A stretch of 20,000 nt of DNA from Symbiodinium natans (lineage: Eukaryota > Sar > Dinophyceae > Suessiales > Symbiodiniaceae), in the NCBI GenBank assembly GCA_905221605.1, contig CAJNDS010002117.1, forward strand, positions 330,001 to 350,000. The letters are read 5' to 3'. The translations under genes and the position numbers were made by a program. Shown piece after piece: positions 1 through 10,600 of the stretch; the stretch's first letter is position 1; every line of letters begins with the position of its first letter. The notes below the pieces were generated by a model. That model was not told the DNA's origin and made no database searches. It saw only the letters and a list, made by a program, of their open reading frames with translations.

Positions 1-2693
1 AATCATCCTGCATAGTCACTTGCTGGGCTGAAGGGATTGGGACGAAGTTTTTGGAAAATGAGGACATATGAGGACTCCATCAGGATGAATGTACCCCCCT
101 TTGAGTCCCTAAGACCTGCGATTGGAAGCCGTACCGTCGGGTCGGTCAGGCATGTCATGCATGTCATGCATGTCATGCGTCAGGCGCTTTCAAGAGTCTT
201 CGTGCGACGGCGAAGATTCTGGACACTGCCCACAGTTCACAGAGTGACGTGCCAAGGCTGTGCCACTTTGGGTTTCAGGAATTTATGTCCAAGTCTTCCC
301 TTCAGCGGGCTGCTTTGCAATTCAGTTTCTTGTACAAAATTGTCGCTGTGGTTGTGCGAGTGAGTAGGACCTGATGCATTTCATGTGAACTGGCTCAGTG
401 TACCTGATAGTAGGAAGAGATAAAGGCTTTGCAATGAAATCGGTTGTCCCATCGGCCCACCAGTACTAGCCTGTACCAATGGGCGCCGCACACGCCTGTC
501 TGCACCCCCAGGCAGTTTAGCACTCTAATGATTCTCATGGCCGGCACGTAGTTTGGTGCTTTTACGGACCTCTGGGGTCTGAGAAGACTTCGTTGACCAT
601 GGCTGCCGGCAGCGGTGGCTCACGGGCCAGGCAAGGACGACGAATCATGAAAATCAGACTATCTTGCCATGCTACATGGCATCTATGAAGCTGAGCCTCA
701 CTCTGGCATCCAGGTCTTTGCCCGGTCGCGGTGGTCGACTTGGGTGCTCGCCGCTGTTGCCGCTCGAGCGCACAAGTTGGCAGCGGGGATGAGAAAGGGC
801 TTAAAACAGAAGGAAGGATGTTTGCCGTGGCTGTCGTGTACAACTCTGTCTGAGCTTCGGGGCGGCCTGTGGAGCTCCGTGCGTCGAGAAGCGAATGCAA
901 TGCGAGAAGGGCCGAGTTCGGACTTTGGCTTGCCCACATTGCCCACAAAATTCGCGGTCTGCGTGAAGCGCCGCAACTCAGTGTGTGCAGGCTTCTCCTC
1001 ATTGGTGCGGGGACCTATGCGGCCACCAGGACGCGGGCTTCACTCAAAAGCAAGCTGGCTGCCCGAACCACGTGGCCAACGGCTACCAGCCTCGTAGCTG
1101 ACATGTAGAGAAACGTCTGTGAGAACATTGAGAGTTTGCTCTTTGATAGGTTTGTCAGGAGTTTGGTGTTTCTGTTGGCTAACGGGCTACAGAGAAAGAG
1201 CGGGATAAAGGCGCCACACTCTAGTCCATACACTCACTAGGCAAAGTTGGAGAACACATCATTGATCACCTAGGCGATGCAGCTTATTGAAGAGCGCTTA
1301 GAGCCATGTACACATTGCAGATTTCTTGCAGGAAATCGCAGAGATTGTGTGCAAGTCATGGCCGTCCATCACTAAGGTAAACACGAGAAAACTGCAAGAG
1401 TTTCTGGTCCAAGCAGTGCAAGCAGTTTAGCAACCATCCTAGATTTTATAGGATTTCGTTTTCAAGCTGTCTCTGGGACACTATTCTGACGTTATGGTAG
1501 AGGATCTCCAGGCATCAGCTTGGTACATGTCTGTTTCCGCGGTCGTTGGGTTTGCTTGCCTGGAAGGAGTACATTATCGTGACGACGGGCCTTTAAATAC
1601 ATCAAAGTCATGATAGCAGCCACAGCTGGGTGAATGAAAAACGCACAGACTTGCCAAGTGAAAAACCTGATTCGCCTACCCAAGAGGCCTAGAAACCGCC
1701 AGGCATGTCCAACCAAAACTCAGCAAAAACCCATCGTGGTGCATTTGTGAAGGAGAGCTTCCCAGTTATCAGTTCCAGCGGGCCGAAAACGTGCCCATGG
1801 CCTGTCAGGGTCCCCAGACATGTTCAGAGGCCCAGAAGGTCCAATTCTACAGGCTTATTGCACCAAATTCCCAAGTCGCCCCAGACTGGTCCGTCTGGCC
1901 CCGAAATTGCTCAACAGGCCACGATGGAACTGCCCGTGTATCCATTTTCGGAGGTGTAAGGGAGTGTTCCCTCCAGAACCAGCGGGCACTCTGCCCCAGG
2001 GTCGGCAGATATTGTGCCGGTTGACATGCATGGGTTTCTCGCAAGCTAACAATCACGTTGATAAAGCACGAAACGAGAGGGTGAACTTGCATGTAGGAGG
2101 ACAAACGAAGCCGAAAGTTACACGAAACCCATCTTGCCCACGACATCATGAATATGAGGTAGTACATGCAGCGCCATATTGTGCAGCTCACGCAAGGCGT
2201 GCTCGTATCGTGCTGGATTGAATGAAGGAGCTATGACAGTCTTCGGGACTCGACCGCGGAAGGCCTCCAGCTGACAAACGCGGCATTCTGCGAGCGTCGA
2301 TAGCTCACTCGATCAGAAACACCCGCTTGCCTGGGCCAGGTGCGTCGGCCTTCCTGCAGCCTGCCCGAGACATCGAAGGGCTCGGCCGCCCCAAAGTGAC
2401 GATTCTTGGCAGCACCGCAAGACACTGCGAGAATGATAGTGACGACGTTCGGCCTTGCCCCAAGGCCTTCCCTGAGAGGCCAGCGGTCCAGAGTGGGTGC
2501 TGGTGATCAGGACTTCAAGAAATCTCCTGGCATCCAATCTTTTTTGGGGTCGTAGGGTCGGTCCATGTGGGGGCTTCCTGGAGGACACTGCGATCCTTGA
2601 GAAAGTTGAAAAGAACGGTAGAACCGGCTCGCTTCTCACAAGCAGCACACCATGCGTGGTCCACGTGCTCCCTGTGCCTGTTTCGACAGCCAG
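1..2693. other. No convincing gene; unexplained 5' stretch
   Basis: I see no open frame here with a recognisable domain or with a chain of phase-compatible exons. Several overlapping frames of 60-146 codons between 560 and 1230 lie on both strands. None has a motif, and overlap on both strands is what chance gives. A short coding-like stretch at 2567-2620 (residues FLEDTAILEKVEKN) could be an exon but has no partner. The only clear structure is the small tandem repeat at 151-178. The stretch may be intergenic DNA or long introns of a gene that starts outside the window. Confidence 0.5.
151..178. repeat. Short tandem repeat, CATGTCATG x3
   Basis: Three head-to-tail copies of the 9-base unit CATGTCATG. 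The unit contains the self-complementary CATG at both ends. It is too short to say more than simple repeat. Confidence 0.85.
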
Positions 2694-2760
2694 GGCATTC
2701 CGAGCACGATGAGCATGGGCCCATCTCGGACGATGCTGCTCAGCTCGAGCGACAGGCAGG
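2694..2760 (+). CDS. Possible internal exon, unrecognised
   Basis: An AG acceptor (CAG/GG at 2692-2693) and a good GT donor (GTAAGA at 2761) bracket an open frame reading HSEHDEHGPISDDAAQLERQ. The peptide is acidic and polar with no recognised domain. Phase is 1 on entry and 2 on exit. No neighbouring exon could be joined to it, so it may be chance. What supports it is the splice-site quality and protein-like composition only. Confidence 0.25.
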
Positions 2761-3551
2761 GTAAGATGCAGTTGTGGAACTCCTCTGTCTTTATGCCGCT
2801 GACAGCTGTTGGTAGTCCCTTGTGACTTCGATTCTTCGAATCTTCGAGTCTTAGCTCCTTGGGCCCTCGTGCACCTTGTTATTTGGCCATACGCCGACAC
2901 AGATGCAGGCGTGACAGGCAGGACAGGCAGGCGAGGCAGGCGAGGCAGGCGAGGCAGGCGCTGAGCTGCTTGGGGCCATTTTGGTAGGTGGGCTCCAAGT
3001 CCTTGGAGATCGGCGAGCCGATGGAAGATTCGGAAGCTTGGTGTCTTGGTGGCCAAAAAGTTCTGCGAGCCCTTTCGTGTTCTTCGCATGCCACAGGTGC
3101 AGCTCGGACAAAGAGCTTGCTGTCTGCGACTTGTTCTGAGGTCACTGCCCAGCTGGTTGCTGCCGCTGACCTCGCTGGTGTTGGGCCTGGCGCTGGGGCT
3201 GACAGTCCAGGGCTCACGGCCTGTGGCTCTGCTGCAGATTGACAAGGAATGCGCAGCAGCTAATGAAGCTAATGTTCTGCCAATGCTTTGCCAACGATTC
3301 ACACCACAGCTCTGCCACTTCCACTTCTGTCACGTCAGGCAGTGAGCCCGATCCCAGATGCCCCCGTCGTCGAGCTTCAGTCGGAGCCAACGACTAGCAA
3401 AGTCCTCAATCAGGCCTGTGCTGGCGGTGCAGGCTTTCATCAGAGTCGTGTAAAACGCAGTGGGCGTTGACAAGCAGTATGAAAGCTCGACTGTGATGAC
3501 ATGACCTGTTGCAACCTCCCGCGACTTCCAGTCTTGCATCAGTTGGAGACC
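2761..3551. other. Repeat-bearing stretch without a convincing gene
   Basis: This holds a GGCAGGCGA-type tandem repeat (2904-2960) and, on the + strand, a short frame from the ATG at 3088 with a long hydrophobic run (SWLLPLTSLVLGLALGL). The run resembles a signal peptide or membrane segment, but the frame ends at 3345 without a domain. A 329-codon frame on the minus strand (3302-2313) crosses the same repeat and is proline-, arginine- and serine-rich, so I take it as chance. Confidence 0.45.
2904..2960. repeat. 9-base tandem repeat (GAGGCAGGC)n
   Basis: Degenerate GACAGGCAG units pass into several perfect GAGGCAGGC copies. Because 9 is a multiple of 3, the repeat stays open in all frames and lengthens overlapping reading frames on both strands; for example it gives PRLPRLPRL on the minus strand. 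Confidence 0.85.
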
Positions 3552-3587
3552 ATGGCCGAGAGAAGGATCCCGAGCGTGGTGAAGCAG
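3552..3587 (+). CDS. Possible first coding exon, unrecognised
   Basis: An ATG in a good eukaryotic start context (GACCATGG) opens MAERRIPSVVKQ. It is followed at once by CAG/GCAGGA, the same AG/GC donor style that the better-supported genes here use. If real it would be the first exon of the gene whose later exons lie at 4533-5196, but I could not connect them. Reading through the donor, the frame continues to a stop near 3635. There is no domain evidence. Confidence 0.22.
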
Positions 3588-4532
3588 GCAGGATACTTAT
3601 TGATATTAACCATCTTTCATTTCACGAACGATTTCTAAACATGGCTCGCATGCATGGTTCGTATCACTGCACCGACTCACGAGATTCACGGAGTCTTTCC
3701 AGTTTCGTTGTTGAAGCTAGCAAAGTCGTGGTGCCAAGTCTTGACCCCTGCATCGGACATGGCCTCACTTTGCTAGGAGCTAGTTCACGTGTGCAGGCGC
3801 AAGACGTGGCTGCAAAGGCTCTGTGCTGAGCATGAAGCACCGTATGCGTCACAGTTTCCCATTTCCCATGTGTATCACCTGCTGCGCAGCTTTGCAGCAA
3901 GGTAAAGACTTCAGCGGCAATCATCAATGAGGCGCGCTCGGAACCAGGGTGATCAGCAGGAAAGGACGTACCAGAAACAGATAGACGTGTGCATAAGTCG
4001 TGCATCTCTCATCCGGTTCTTATCTCCTGCCCAACTTCCAGGTTTCCAGAGTAGGTGTCTTAGTGACTTTGGACACCAAGTTGAAGCTCTTGGTATCAGG
4101 ACTAACGGGATGCTAGCAGAGAGTGGAGTAAGTGGAGTTGCATATTGCCAGGCGGAGTCAATGCAGGACCAGAGCATGAGATACGACGACAAGCTCGCTT
4201 CGCAACTGCATTGGCTTGCCGTGTCTTGCGATGCTCAAGGCATCTGAAGGCATTGTCGCTGGATTAGGAGTCTGCGTCGGTACATTCGAGAATGCCTGGG
4301 AGTGCTTCACATCATCTCAGACCTGAAATTGATCAGAATCCACAGATCCCATTCTGAGGCGCAAATGTACACGGGCCTTATGGACTCTGCACGGCAAGCT
4401 GGTGCAAAGCTTCAGGGCGTCATGCAAACAGTCGTCTGGGCCCTACTTCTGTCTGAGCTTATCCGAGCTTCGAGGGCCGTCGTTTCCATGTTTTCCAGCC
4501 CTTCGCACCCGTCACATATGACGCTAACACAG

Positions 4533-4765
4533 GCCTCCTCAACAGCGGAGACTGGACCTCCGAGCCGCGTCTCGCCATCCGTGGTGAAGAAGATCCGCGA
4601 TGTAGGTGCGGAGCCTTGTGGAGCTTTACGGAACGGTTTTTCAGTTTCCGCTCACAGCTGGGCCGTTGCTATTTCAGTTGTGTTTCCTCAGCCATAAAAA
4701 AATCAGGTGACATCTTGGATGAAGCGCAAGCGGATGTTTACAAAGAGGAGTGGCAGGCACTCAAG
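4533..4765 (+). CDS. Two joined exons of an unrecognised gene
   Basis: Exon 4533-4583 reads LLNSGDWTSEPRLAIR and ends in CGTG/GTGAAG. The exon at 4707-4765 starts after ATCAG/GTGACA and reads DILDEAQADVYKEEWQALK. The 123-base GT-AG intron (4584-4706) is phase 1 on both sides, and GGTGA is repeated at the two junctions. The second exon ends in AAG/GCCGCG, the GC-type donor common in this window; reading through it instead gives a stop at about 4777. The joined peptide looks like a soluble globular protein, but I recognise no family. A GC-AG intron probably follows, so this is an internal part of a gene. Confidence 0.4.
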
Positions 4766-5142
4766 GCCGCGAGCTGAGTGATGGGCTTTGAAGCAAATGT
4801 TCGGGTGTTCGGGAAAGGATTGGAACACTTCCCCCCCCACGAAACTTCTCCCGTAATTGAGTGAAGGTTTGCCACGCCCGTTCATATGAGGACAAGAAGA
4901 AATAACCATCAACGACATGGCTGCGTCGAGCTTTTTAGGGTTTTGACAGTATGCGTTCCCATTTGTGGCGGGCTCTCCGTGAATCGCCAGCCTGTGGTCT
5001 GGGTGCAGCGGTGCAGAGTGGAACTCATTATATTTGTGACCAAGGTCACCCCCTCACTACTGCGGGCATACCTTCCGCTGATGCTGCTTAGCTGCGACAG
5101 ATCTGCCTCTTATGAGCACACGCACGCGAATTTTCCCAAGAG

Positions 5143-5196
5143 CTGCCAAGGAAGTACTACCCTCAGGAGGCCTTCAACGACAATGTAGGAGACAAG
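5143..5196 (+). CDS. Coding-like exon, unrecognised
   Basis: After an AG at 5141-5142 an open frame reads LPRKYYPQE, then AFNDNVGDK. It may end at CAGGAG/GCCTTC (5169, GC donor) or run on to about 5225 before the frame loses protein-like composition. It could belong to the 4533-4765 gene upstream or to the 5928 gene downstream. No domain is recognised. Confidence 0.28.
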
Positions 5197-5225
5197 TATG
5201 TCAACGTGACTTGGATGCATTATAG

Positions 5226-5927
5226 GTTGCATTTTTCGTGTCTGCAGGGTCTGGGCTCGCACCTACAGAAAGATCGAACTGCTGTAAGGTGAAGTTTTAA
5301 GCTCATGCTGCAGATGGGTGTGCACGTTGGGTAACTGATCTGAGGTGAAGAACGCACGCATGCTTATGAATGTACGCCCCGCGTACAGCAGGTGCACAGC
5401 TTTGCACAACACTCGGAGCCAGGTGACGTCGTTTGTTTGTCCCCGTTGCGCACACCCTGGCCAGCTCGGTGAGCAGAATGCAAGACTACGGACGTCTGTT
5501 CAAACGAGAGTCCAACCTTTCTTTGTGAAGTCTTGCCGAGTACTCAAAGCTTCTCTGGCGAGCATTCTTCGGCACAATCGTAATGTTTTACTCGTGTTTC
5601 GAGGTTCCTCCTCAGCATTTGGGGGTCACTCATGTACGTGTAGATCAAACACTGGTGGCCACGTTTGCATAATGTTGAGGTGGGTTTAATAACACACCCA
5701 AGATTCGAGCAAGAGTTTTGCCGGACACGGGTCGCAATAATAAAGGTTCAGGGGAGAGCAAGATGGAGCAAGGGCCTCTTCTGCCCGGGCCTCTCAAGGA
5801 TCGCTGGTAGTTTTCCCGGTGCCGCTCTAGATTGCGTCAGCCATAGGCCGCGTTTCTAAAAACATGTTTGGGCACCCCTCCGCCGAAGCAAGATCCTATC
5901 TGCACATCTGAGGCCGCCACTCGCGAG
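5226..5927. other. Nothing recognisable (possible intron or intergenic)
   Basis: Only unstructured short frames are visible, including a 114-codon + frame at 5345-5689 with high Arg, Cys and Ser content and no motif. No repeat of note. It may be an intron between the exon at 5143 and that at 5928, or the upstream region of the KOW gene. Confidence 0.4.
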
Positions 5928-7341
5928 AGCCTGTATTTCTATGAGATGCAGTTCGCCACCAGCGTTGATCGCCTTGAGAAGGCCACCCTGCCGAATGCCT
6001 GTAGAGAGGCTGTGAGCCAGATAGTGTGATTCATGTTCCGGCGGGGAGCAGATGTTGTCAGACTCTCTGACTCCCAAGGCCGTGGAAAACCACAAGGTCC
6101 GCGAAGTCGAGGAGGCCCCGTACGTCAAACCAATGTCAGCGAAGTCGGCACGAAAACCTGGAGAGCGCAACAATCAGCGTGCAAGTTCTGCTCAACGCGT
6201 TTCTAACTCCTTTACACATACGTATTCCTACACATATTCTTACTGAGTGGGTATTCCGTTGCGGATCAACGCAGGGGCTTAAGTGATTCATCGTTGCCGA
6301 GCCGAAGCCAGCGAAAAGCCTTGTAGCGAGCTTTTCTGGATTGTGCAGTGGTGTTCACCACAAAGGTAATTACAACAAATCAAGATGCTTGCGTTCGTGT
6401 GGACGTGTTTGTCAAGGCATTCGCCAAGACTTCTTTGTCGTATGACAGATACTTGAAGGCCGGTGACCTGTACACAGGTGCGCGGGAGCAACGCAACCAG
6501 CAGTCATTGTACTGTGACACGCTGATGCGTAGGGAAATGCAGGGAAGGATTCGGAGTCCGCCCTGAAGATGTAGTCCTCTGCTTGCCGTGCCAGCTCTTC
6601 GAAGCTGGCCTGTGCAAAGTGTTCTGTTTTGTGCAGGCTACGACCCCGTAACCTCCACGACCGTCTTCTTTCAGAACGTCAGCGATAGTCAGTTGCAATA
6701 CACTCCGCTGGCCCTGCAGCAGCCGCAAATTCGGGATGAGGCGCCAAGCTGCTGGATCTGCATGCTGTGCACGGTGTTTGCCAGTGCGTACCAAGCACAA
6801 GCAGCAATTGACCAATGTCATTTTCCAGGTGTTGGTGCTACAAGGTCCCGACAAGGGCAAGGCCGAGACCAGTTGGGGTAGAGAAGTTCTGGGGGACCAG
6901 AGATCTGTACAGTTTCAGAGAATTAGCAGAGGGCACACCGCCGAAGGCTCTTGGGGCAAGAGCGTCTTTACGGGCGGCTAAATGCGACTCAGTGTTTGGT
7001 GAGAGAACGAGCTGGAGATGTTTGCAATGTTTGCAACTCTTGGCCTTTCGAACACATTGCCTCTCGGCTTCGATGTGCGCAGCAGGTTGGGCGCATCATC
7101 TGGCTTGGTCGAGAGAACGGCGAGGACTTGGGCAGCAAGGCAGCCAGAGCACTTTCGACTGTCGGCACATGCCGCAAGTAGTTGCAGCATAAATCCGCCG
7201 GAATCAGATGCCGAGCATGTCAGTTGAGTTGCGGTAGGTGCATGCTGCTGTGAAGAACCAGTTTCTCTGTGCGTCCAGGTCCTGAGCGCCGTGGTGAAGC
7301 TAGAGCCAAACCCAGCGCCTTTCCTGCGCTTGGGAACGAGT
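5928..7341 (+). CDS. KOW-motif protein, multi-exon, possibly uL24-like
   Basis: Exons that join in phase: 5928-5981 (ending DRLEK), 6079 to about 6114 or further (AVENHKVREVEE), 6417-6477 (ending KAGDLYT), 6637-6740 (GYDPVTSTTVFFQ), 6829-6861 (VLVLQGPDKGK), 7086-7139 (VGRIIWLGRENG) and 7279 to about 7341 (VLSAVVKLEP). Introns 5982-6078, 6741-6828, 6862-7085 and 7140-7278 are GC-AG; 6478-6636 is GT-AG. The joined segment DEVLVLQGPDKGKVGRII fits the KOW motif (V.V..G..KGK.G.I), an RNA-binding element of ribosomal protein uL24, Spt5/NusG and some spliceosome proteins. That the motif is split exactly at a KGK/VGR junction supports the model. uL24, perhaps organellar, is an inference; the roughly 90 or more residues before the motif are not typical of short bacterial L24. 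Neither the start nor the stop codon was found with confidence, and the join from the second to the third exon is a guess. Confidence 0.5.
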
Positions 7342-7523
7342 GTTGCTTATCTCGCGTTACAGAACCCTAATAGTGCTTTCGCTCCCGTCGTGACCAGTCT
7401 GACTCATGAGTGATCCTTTGTTCCTTTGTAAGACTGATACAGAAAGTAAACTTGCGCCTGCTTGGGTCTGCAATTTCACTACAAGAAGTTTGGAGGACTG
7501 CAGGTGCAGCTAGGCCAGGATAG

Positions 7524-7686
7524 GCCCGGATGCCTTTTCACTCGGAGCCATCGCCAGGAGCTCGGGCAGTCTCGAAGTGGCGGTGTGCCTCGGTGGAAAG
7601 CAGACCATCAAATATGAAAATACCACGCATGTGTCCGAATCCTTGAGGTCCGGGAAGTCAAGGCCTACCCCTACTCGTGGCTGGTG
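7524..7686 (+). CDS. Unplaced coding-like block between two genes
   Basis: After an AG at 7522-7523 (GATAG/GCCCGG) an open frame to 7633 reads PDAFSLGAIARSSGSLEVAV and onward to KYENTTHV. From 7648 another frame reads VREVKAYPYSW and runs straight into the proposed carrier start at 7687. The two pieces are only 14 bases apart and in different frames, too close for an intron, so at least one boundary is wrong or there is a frameshift. They may be the end of the KOW gene or an N-terminal extension of the carrier. No family recognised. Confidence 0.28.
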
Positions 7687-10600
7687 ATGACACGTGGCAG
7701 CAAGGAGAGCTACGTCCAGGACCTGGTTCTGGCGACGGCAGCGCCTTGTCAGAATCTCTCCTTTGCTTGCGAGCGGAGTAGCGGAGTAGCAGAGATTCTT
7801 TGCGGTTGCATACGATTATCACGCTTCTGAGGCAGCGATGGTGTCCTGCGCAGTGACGTATCCTCTCGAAACAATCAAGGCATTGCGCCGCGAGAGCGGA
7901 TGCCCTTTTGTGATTTGCTCAAGCCCTTCCTGTGGCCGATGGTCATCGAATCAACGCAGTTAATTTTTTGCTCCTGGGTACTTACCCTGAGTCGGTACGG
8001 ACCTTGCAGATCCGCAGACTTTTACAGTGGCACAGAGCTGCCTGCAATACAGGCCCGCGTGCAGTCGAACTTGTCACCGATCCCACCGGAAGGCCCTCAG
8101 GCGGGATGTAGAGGAAGCGTGAGTTGGTTCTCGATGCAGTGGCGGGTTTCGGGGCTTGAAGACTGTTCAGTTCTTTTACTTCATAGAGCCGACGATCCCT
8201 TCACGTGCTCTGAAGGATCTTCAGTTGCAGTTGGTAGGTTGCCGGGAATGCAAAGATGCCATCGCGCAGGCTCTCATCCAAGGCCTCGAGCTGAATGTGC
8301 TTCGAGAGGCACATGGTCCCACATCGAACAGAAGTGCTCTCTCTCTCTCTCTCGGTCTCTCTCTCTCTGCTTTCCAATGGCTTCTTTTGGACTCTTTTCT
8401 TCCGTTTCGGTGCCCTGGTACTGATGCTCTCGCGTGCATCTTAGGGTGCCGGGGAAATGAATGAATGGATAGTGTCAGGTAGTCTTTGGCGAACGTCTCT
8501 GTCTGCTCTGTAGACTTCAGGCACCCAACGCGGGGTTTCTGATGGCCGGCTTCAACTACTTCACCCGCTGGGCTGTTCCCGACTCAGCTCGCAACGACGA
8601 AGGGCAGGGTGACATCCTCGCGTGTGTGATGCATCTTTCCACTTCTTTCACTTTCCGTCATTCCGTTCCGGAGTCAGCTGAGGTAGGCCTGCCCTTTGTG
8701 AACGGAAATGATCCCAACCTGAAGTTCCTGCTGATGATCCCTTCAGGCTGAGTCCTCTGAGTCTGCTTCCATCTGAACCCACATTCTTCCCATTCTTCCC
8801 ATTCTTCCCACTCTTCCCACTCTTCCCACTCTTCCCACTCTTCCCACTCTTCCCACTCTTCCCATTCTTCCCGTTCTTCCTGTTCTTCCCCGCTTGTGGG
8901 CCATCTGCCCTTGGAAGGTGTTGTGGCAATGTGCACTGGTGCCTTTGCCAAGACGCCGGTGATTGACATCAGCAAGCAGGCCTCATGAACGTGCACCGTA
9001 CACCGCCGTACACCTGGGGGAGAACGCCTCTTGACCTTTCAAAAGGTTCAAGCCGGGCTGGCCAAGGACACAGGCGAAGCTATTGAGATCCTTGGGCAGT
9101 TGATGGCAGTTCAATCTTTGCTGCAGCAGATGATTACAGCTGTGCATTCCTTCACCGTGCAGTCTTGCATAGTGCAGCCGGCTGCATGGCCTGGACGCTG
9201 CAAAATTGGGAAAGGCCCCAACAACCGAAGGTCCTGCCACAGGTTGGTTGCTGTGCTACTCATGCTCAGTTTCTCGCTGAGGAATGTGTTCTTCAAGCCC
9301 TCGCCAGCACAGGCCGGAGTACCCCAAAATGAAGCTGTTGGCGTGACCCCATCTCTAAAACAGCTTTGTGGGGTCCGTGCAAGGTGACGAAGAAGTTGGG
9401 CCGAACCTTCATGCTCACCGTCATCCGCGGGGCGCTCCTTCCACACCTAGAAGCCCTGATACGGACTTCCCCCCAACCATGTGTCGACCAAGTGATTGTA
9501 GCGTCCCTGTGTCGTGACATCTAGAGGTTCAGGTGGTGGCTGGTGTAGGGCCCGCAACATGCCAACATTGACTGTGGGTCTGCTCCCGTGAGCCATGTTG
9601 AGGTGCCATTTGGTGCTTTTCAGTGCTTGATCTATGAGGTGCTGAAGGCCACCGGGGTGCCTTTCTGAAATGGCTTAAAAAAGGCTAACTGCTGCCGCTG
9701 CACAAACCTAACTTCGCCCATCTTACATAGATCGGGCCTGAGAACTGGTACCTTTGCAGGACCAGACGCCGGCTCTGCTTGAGAACATTGGGGCACCTTA
9801 CTTGCACAGAATGACGATATCCAACCACCGATGACGGTCTCACATCTTTGAAGTTGTGTAAGAAGCGCTATCAACATCCCTGTGTTGCAGCTAGGTAAGG
9901 CATGGCCTCGAGGAGTGGTTAGCTTGTGAAACGATGGGAAGTAAGAAGCGATAAGGTGTTACAAGGTTTCGGTCACTTGGCCAGGGTCTCGCACCATAGC
10001 AAGACGATAGCCGATAGCCAGAATGATAACTTTGCTTCTGGAGCGACATTCATCGGGAAGGGTGTGACCGCACGACCGCAAGACAACTGTAATTACGCTC
10101 TTCTCCATGACCTGCAGAATGCGGTCACACATCAGCATGTCCACCTACAAGTGAAAGTGCCAATGAGTCAAGCCGCTGAAGCCCCCAAGGATAGGGTTTT
10201 CTTTCACCCTCAGTGGTTTCGTTTTCAAGTTCTACGTCACACATGTAATAGATCAGAATAGCAGACTGGAGATTCCAACTCCATGGAAAGAGAGCTTCTG
10301 GGATCAGCTAAGAAGCAGAGTTATAACCCACGTATAGGTAGGATACAAGCCATATGATGTTTCTGCCTTCTGTACAACTGGCTTCACTCGTGTTCTTTGT
10401 TCTCGAATTTATCTGCACATGTCCATGTCACGTCTTGCTGCAGATCGGATGCCTTCATGCCGGTCATCAATAGATGGTTCTCTAGATGTGAGCGATGTGT
10501 CTTCGAAGGACTCCCTATGTGTTTTCGTGAATTCTGCAACCGCGATTTCAGAAGAAAAACCTAATCGTGTTCGCTTGTGTACTTCTTAGATAGACAGGCG

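Noticed and set aside
2974-2986. GCCATTTTGG as a relic of the dinoflagellate spliced leader
   Set aside because: Only ten bases match and the diagnostic CTCAAG does not follow, so it is not enough for a leader relic.
2313-3302. 329-codon minus-strand frame
   Set aside because: It is the second longest frame but crosses the 9-base repeat, is dominated by Arg, Ser and Pro, has no domain, and opposes all better-supported exons.
4949-5090. HLWRALRESPACGLGAAVQS as a CAP/SCP-domain fragment
   Set aside because: The W..s...G.G.A pattern is short and common. No upstream CAP motif and no convincing splice partner were found.
8648-8996. Minus-strand frames with GKSGKS and EEWEEW repeats
   Set aside because: They are translations of the minisatellite at 8782-8888, which lies inside a carrier-gene intron.
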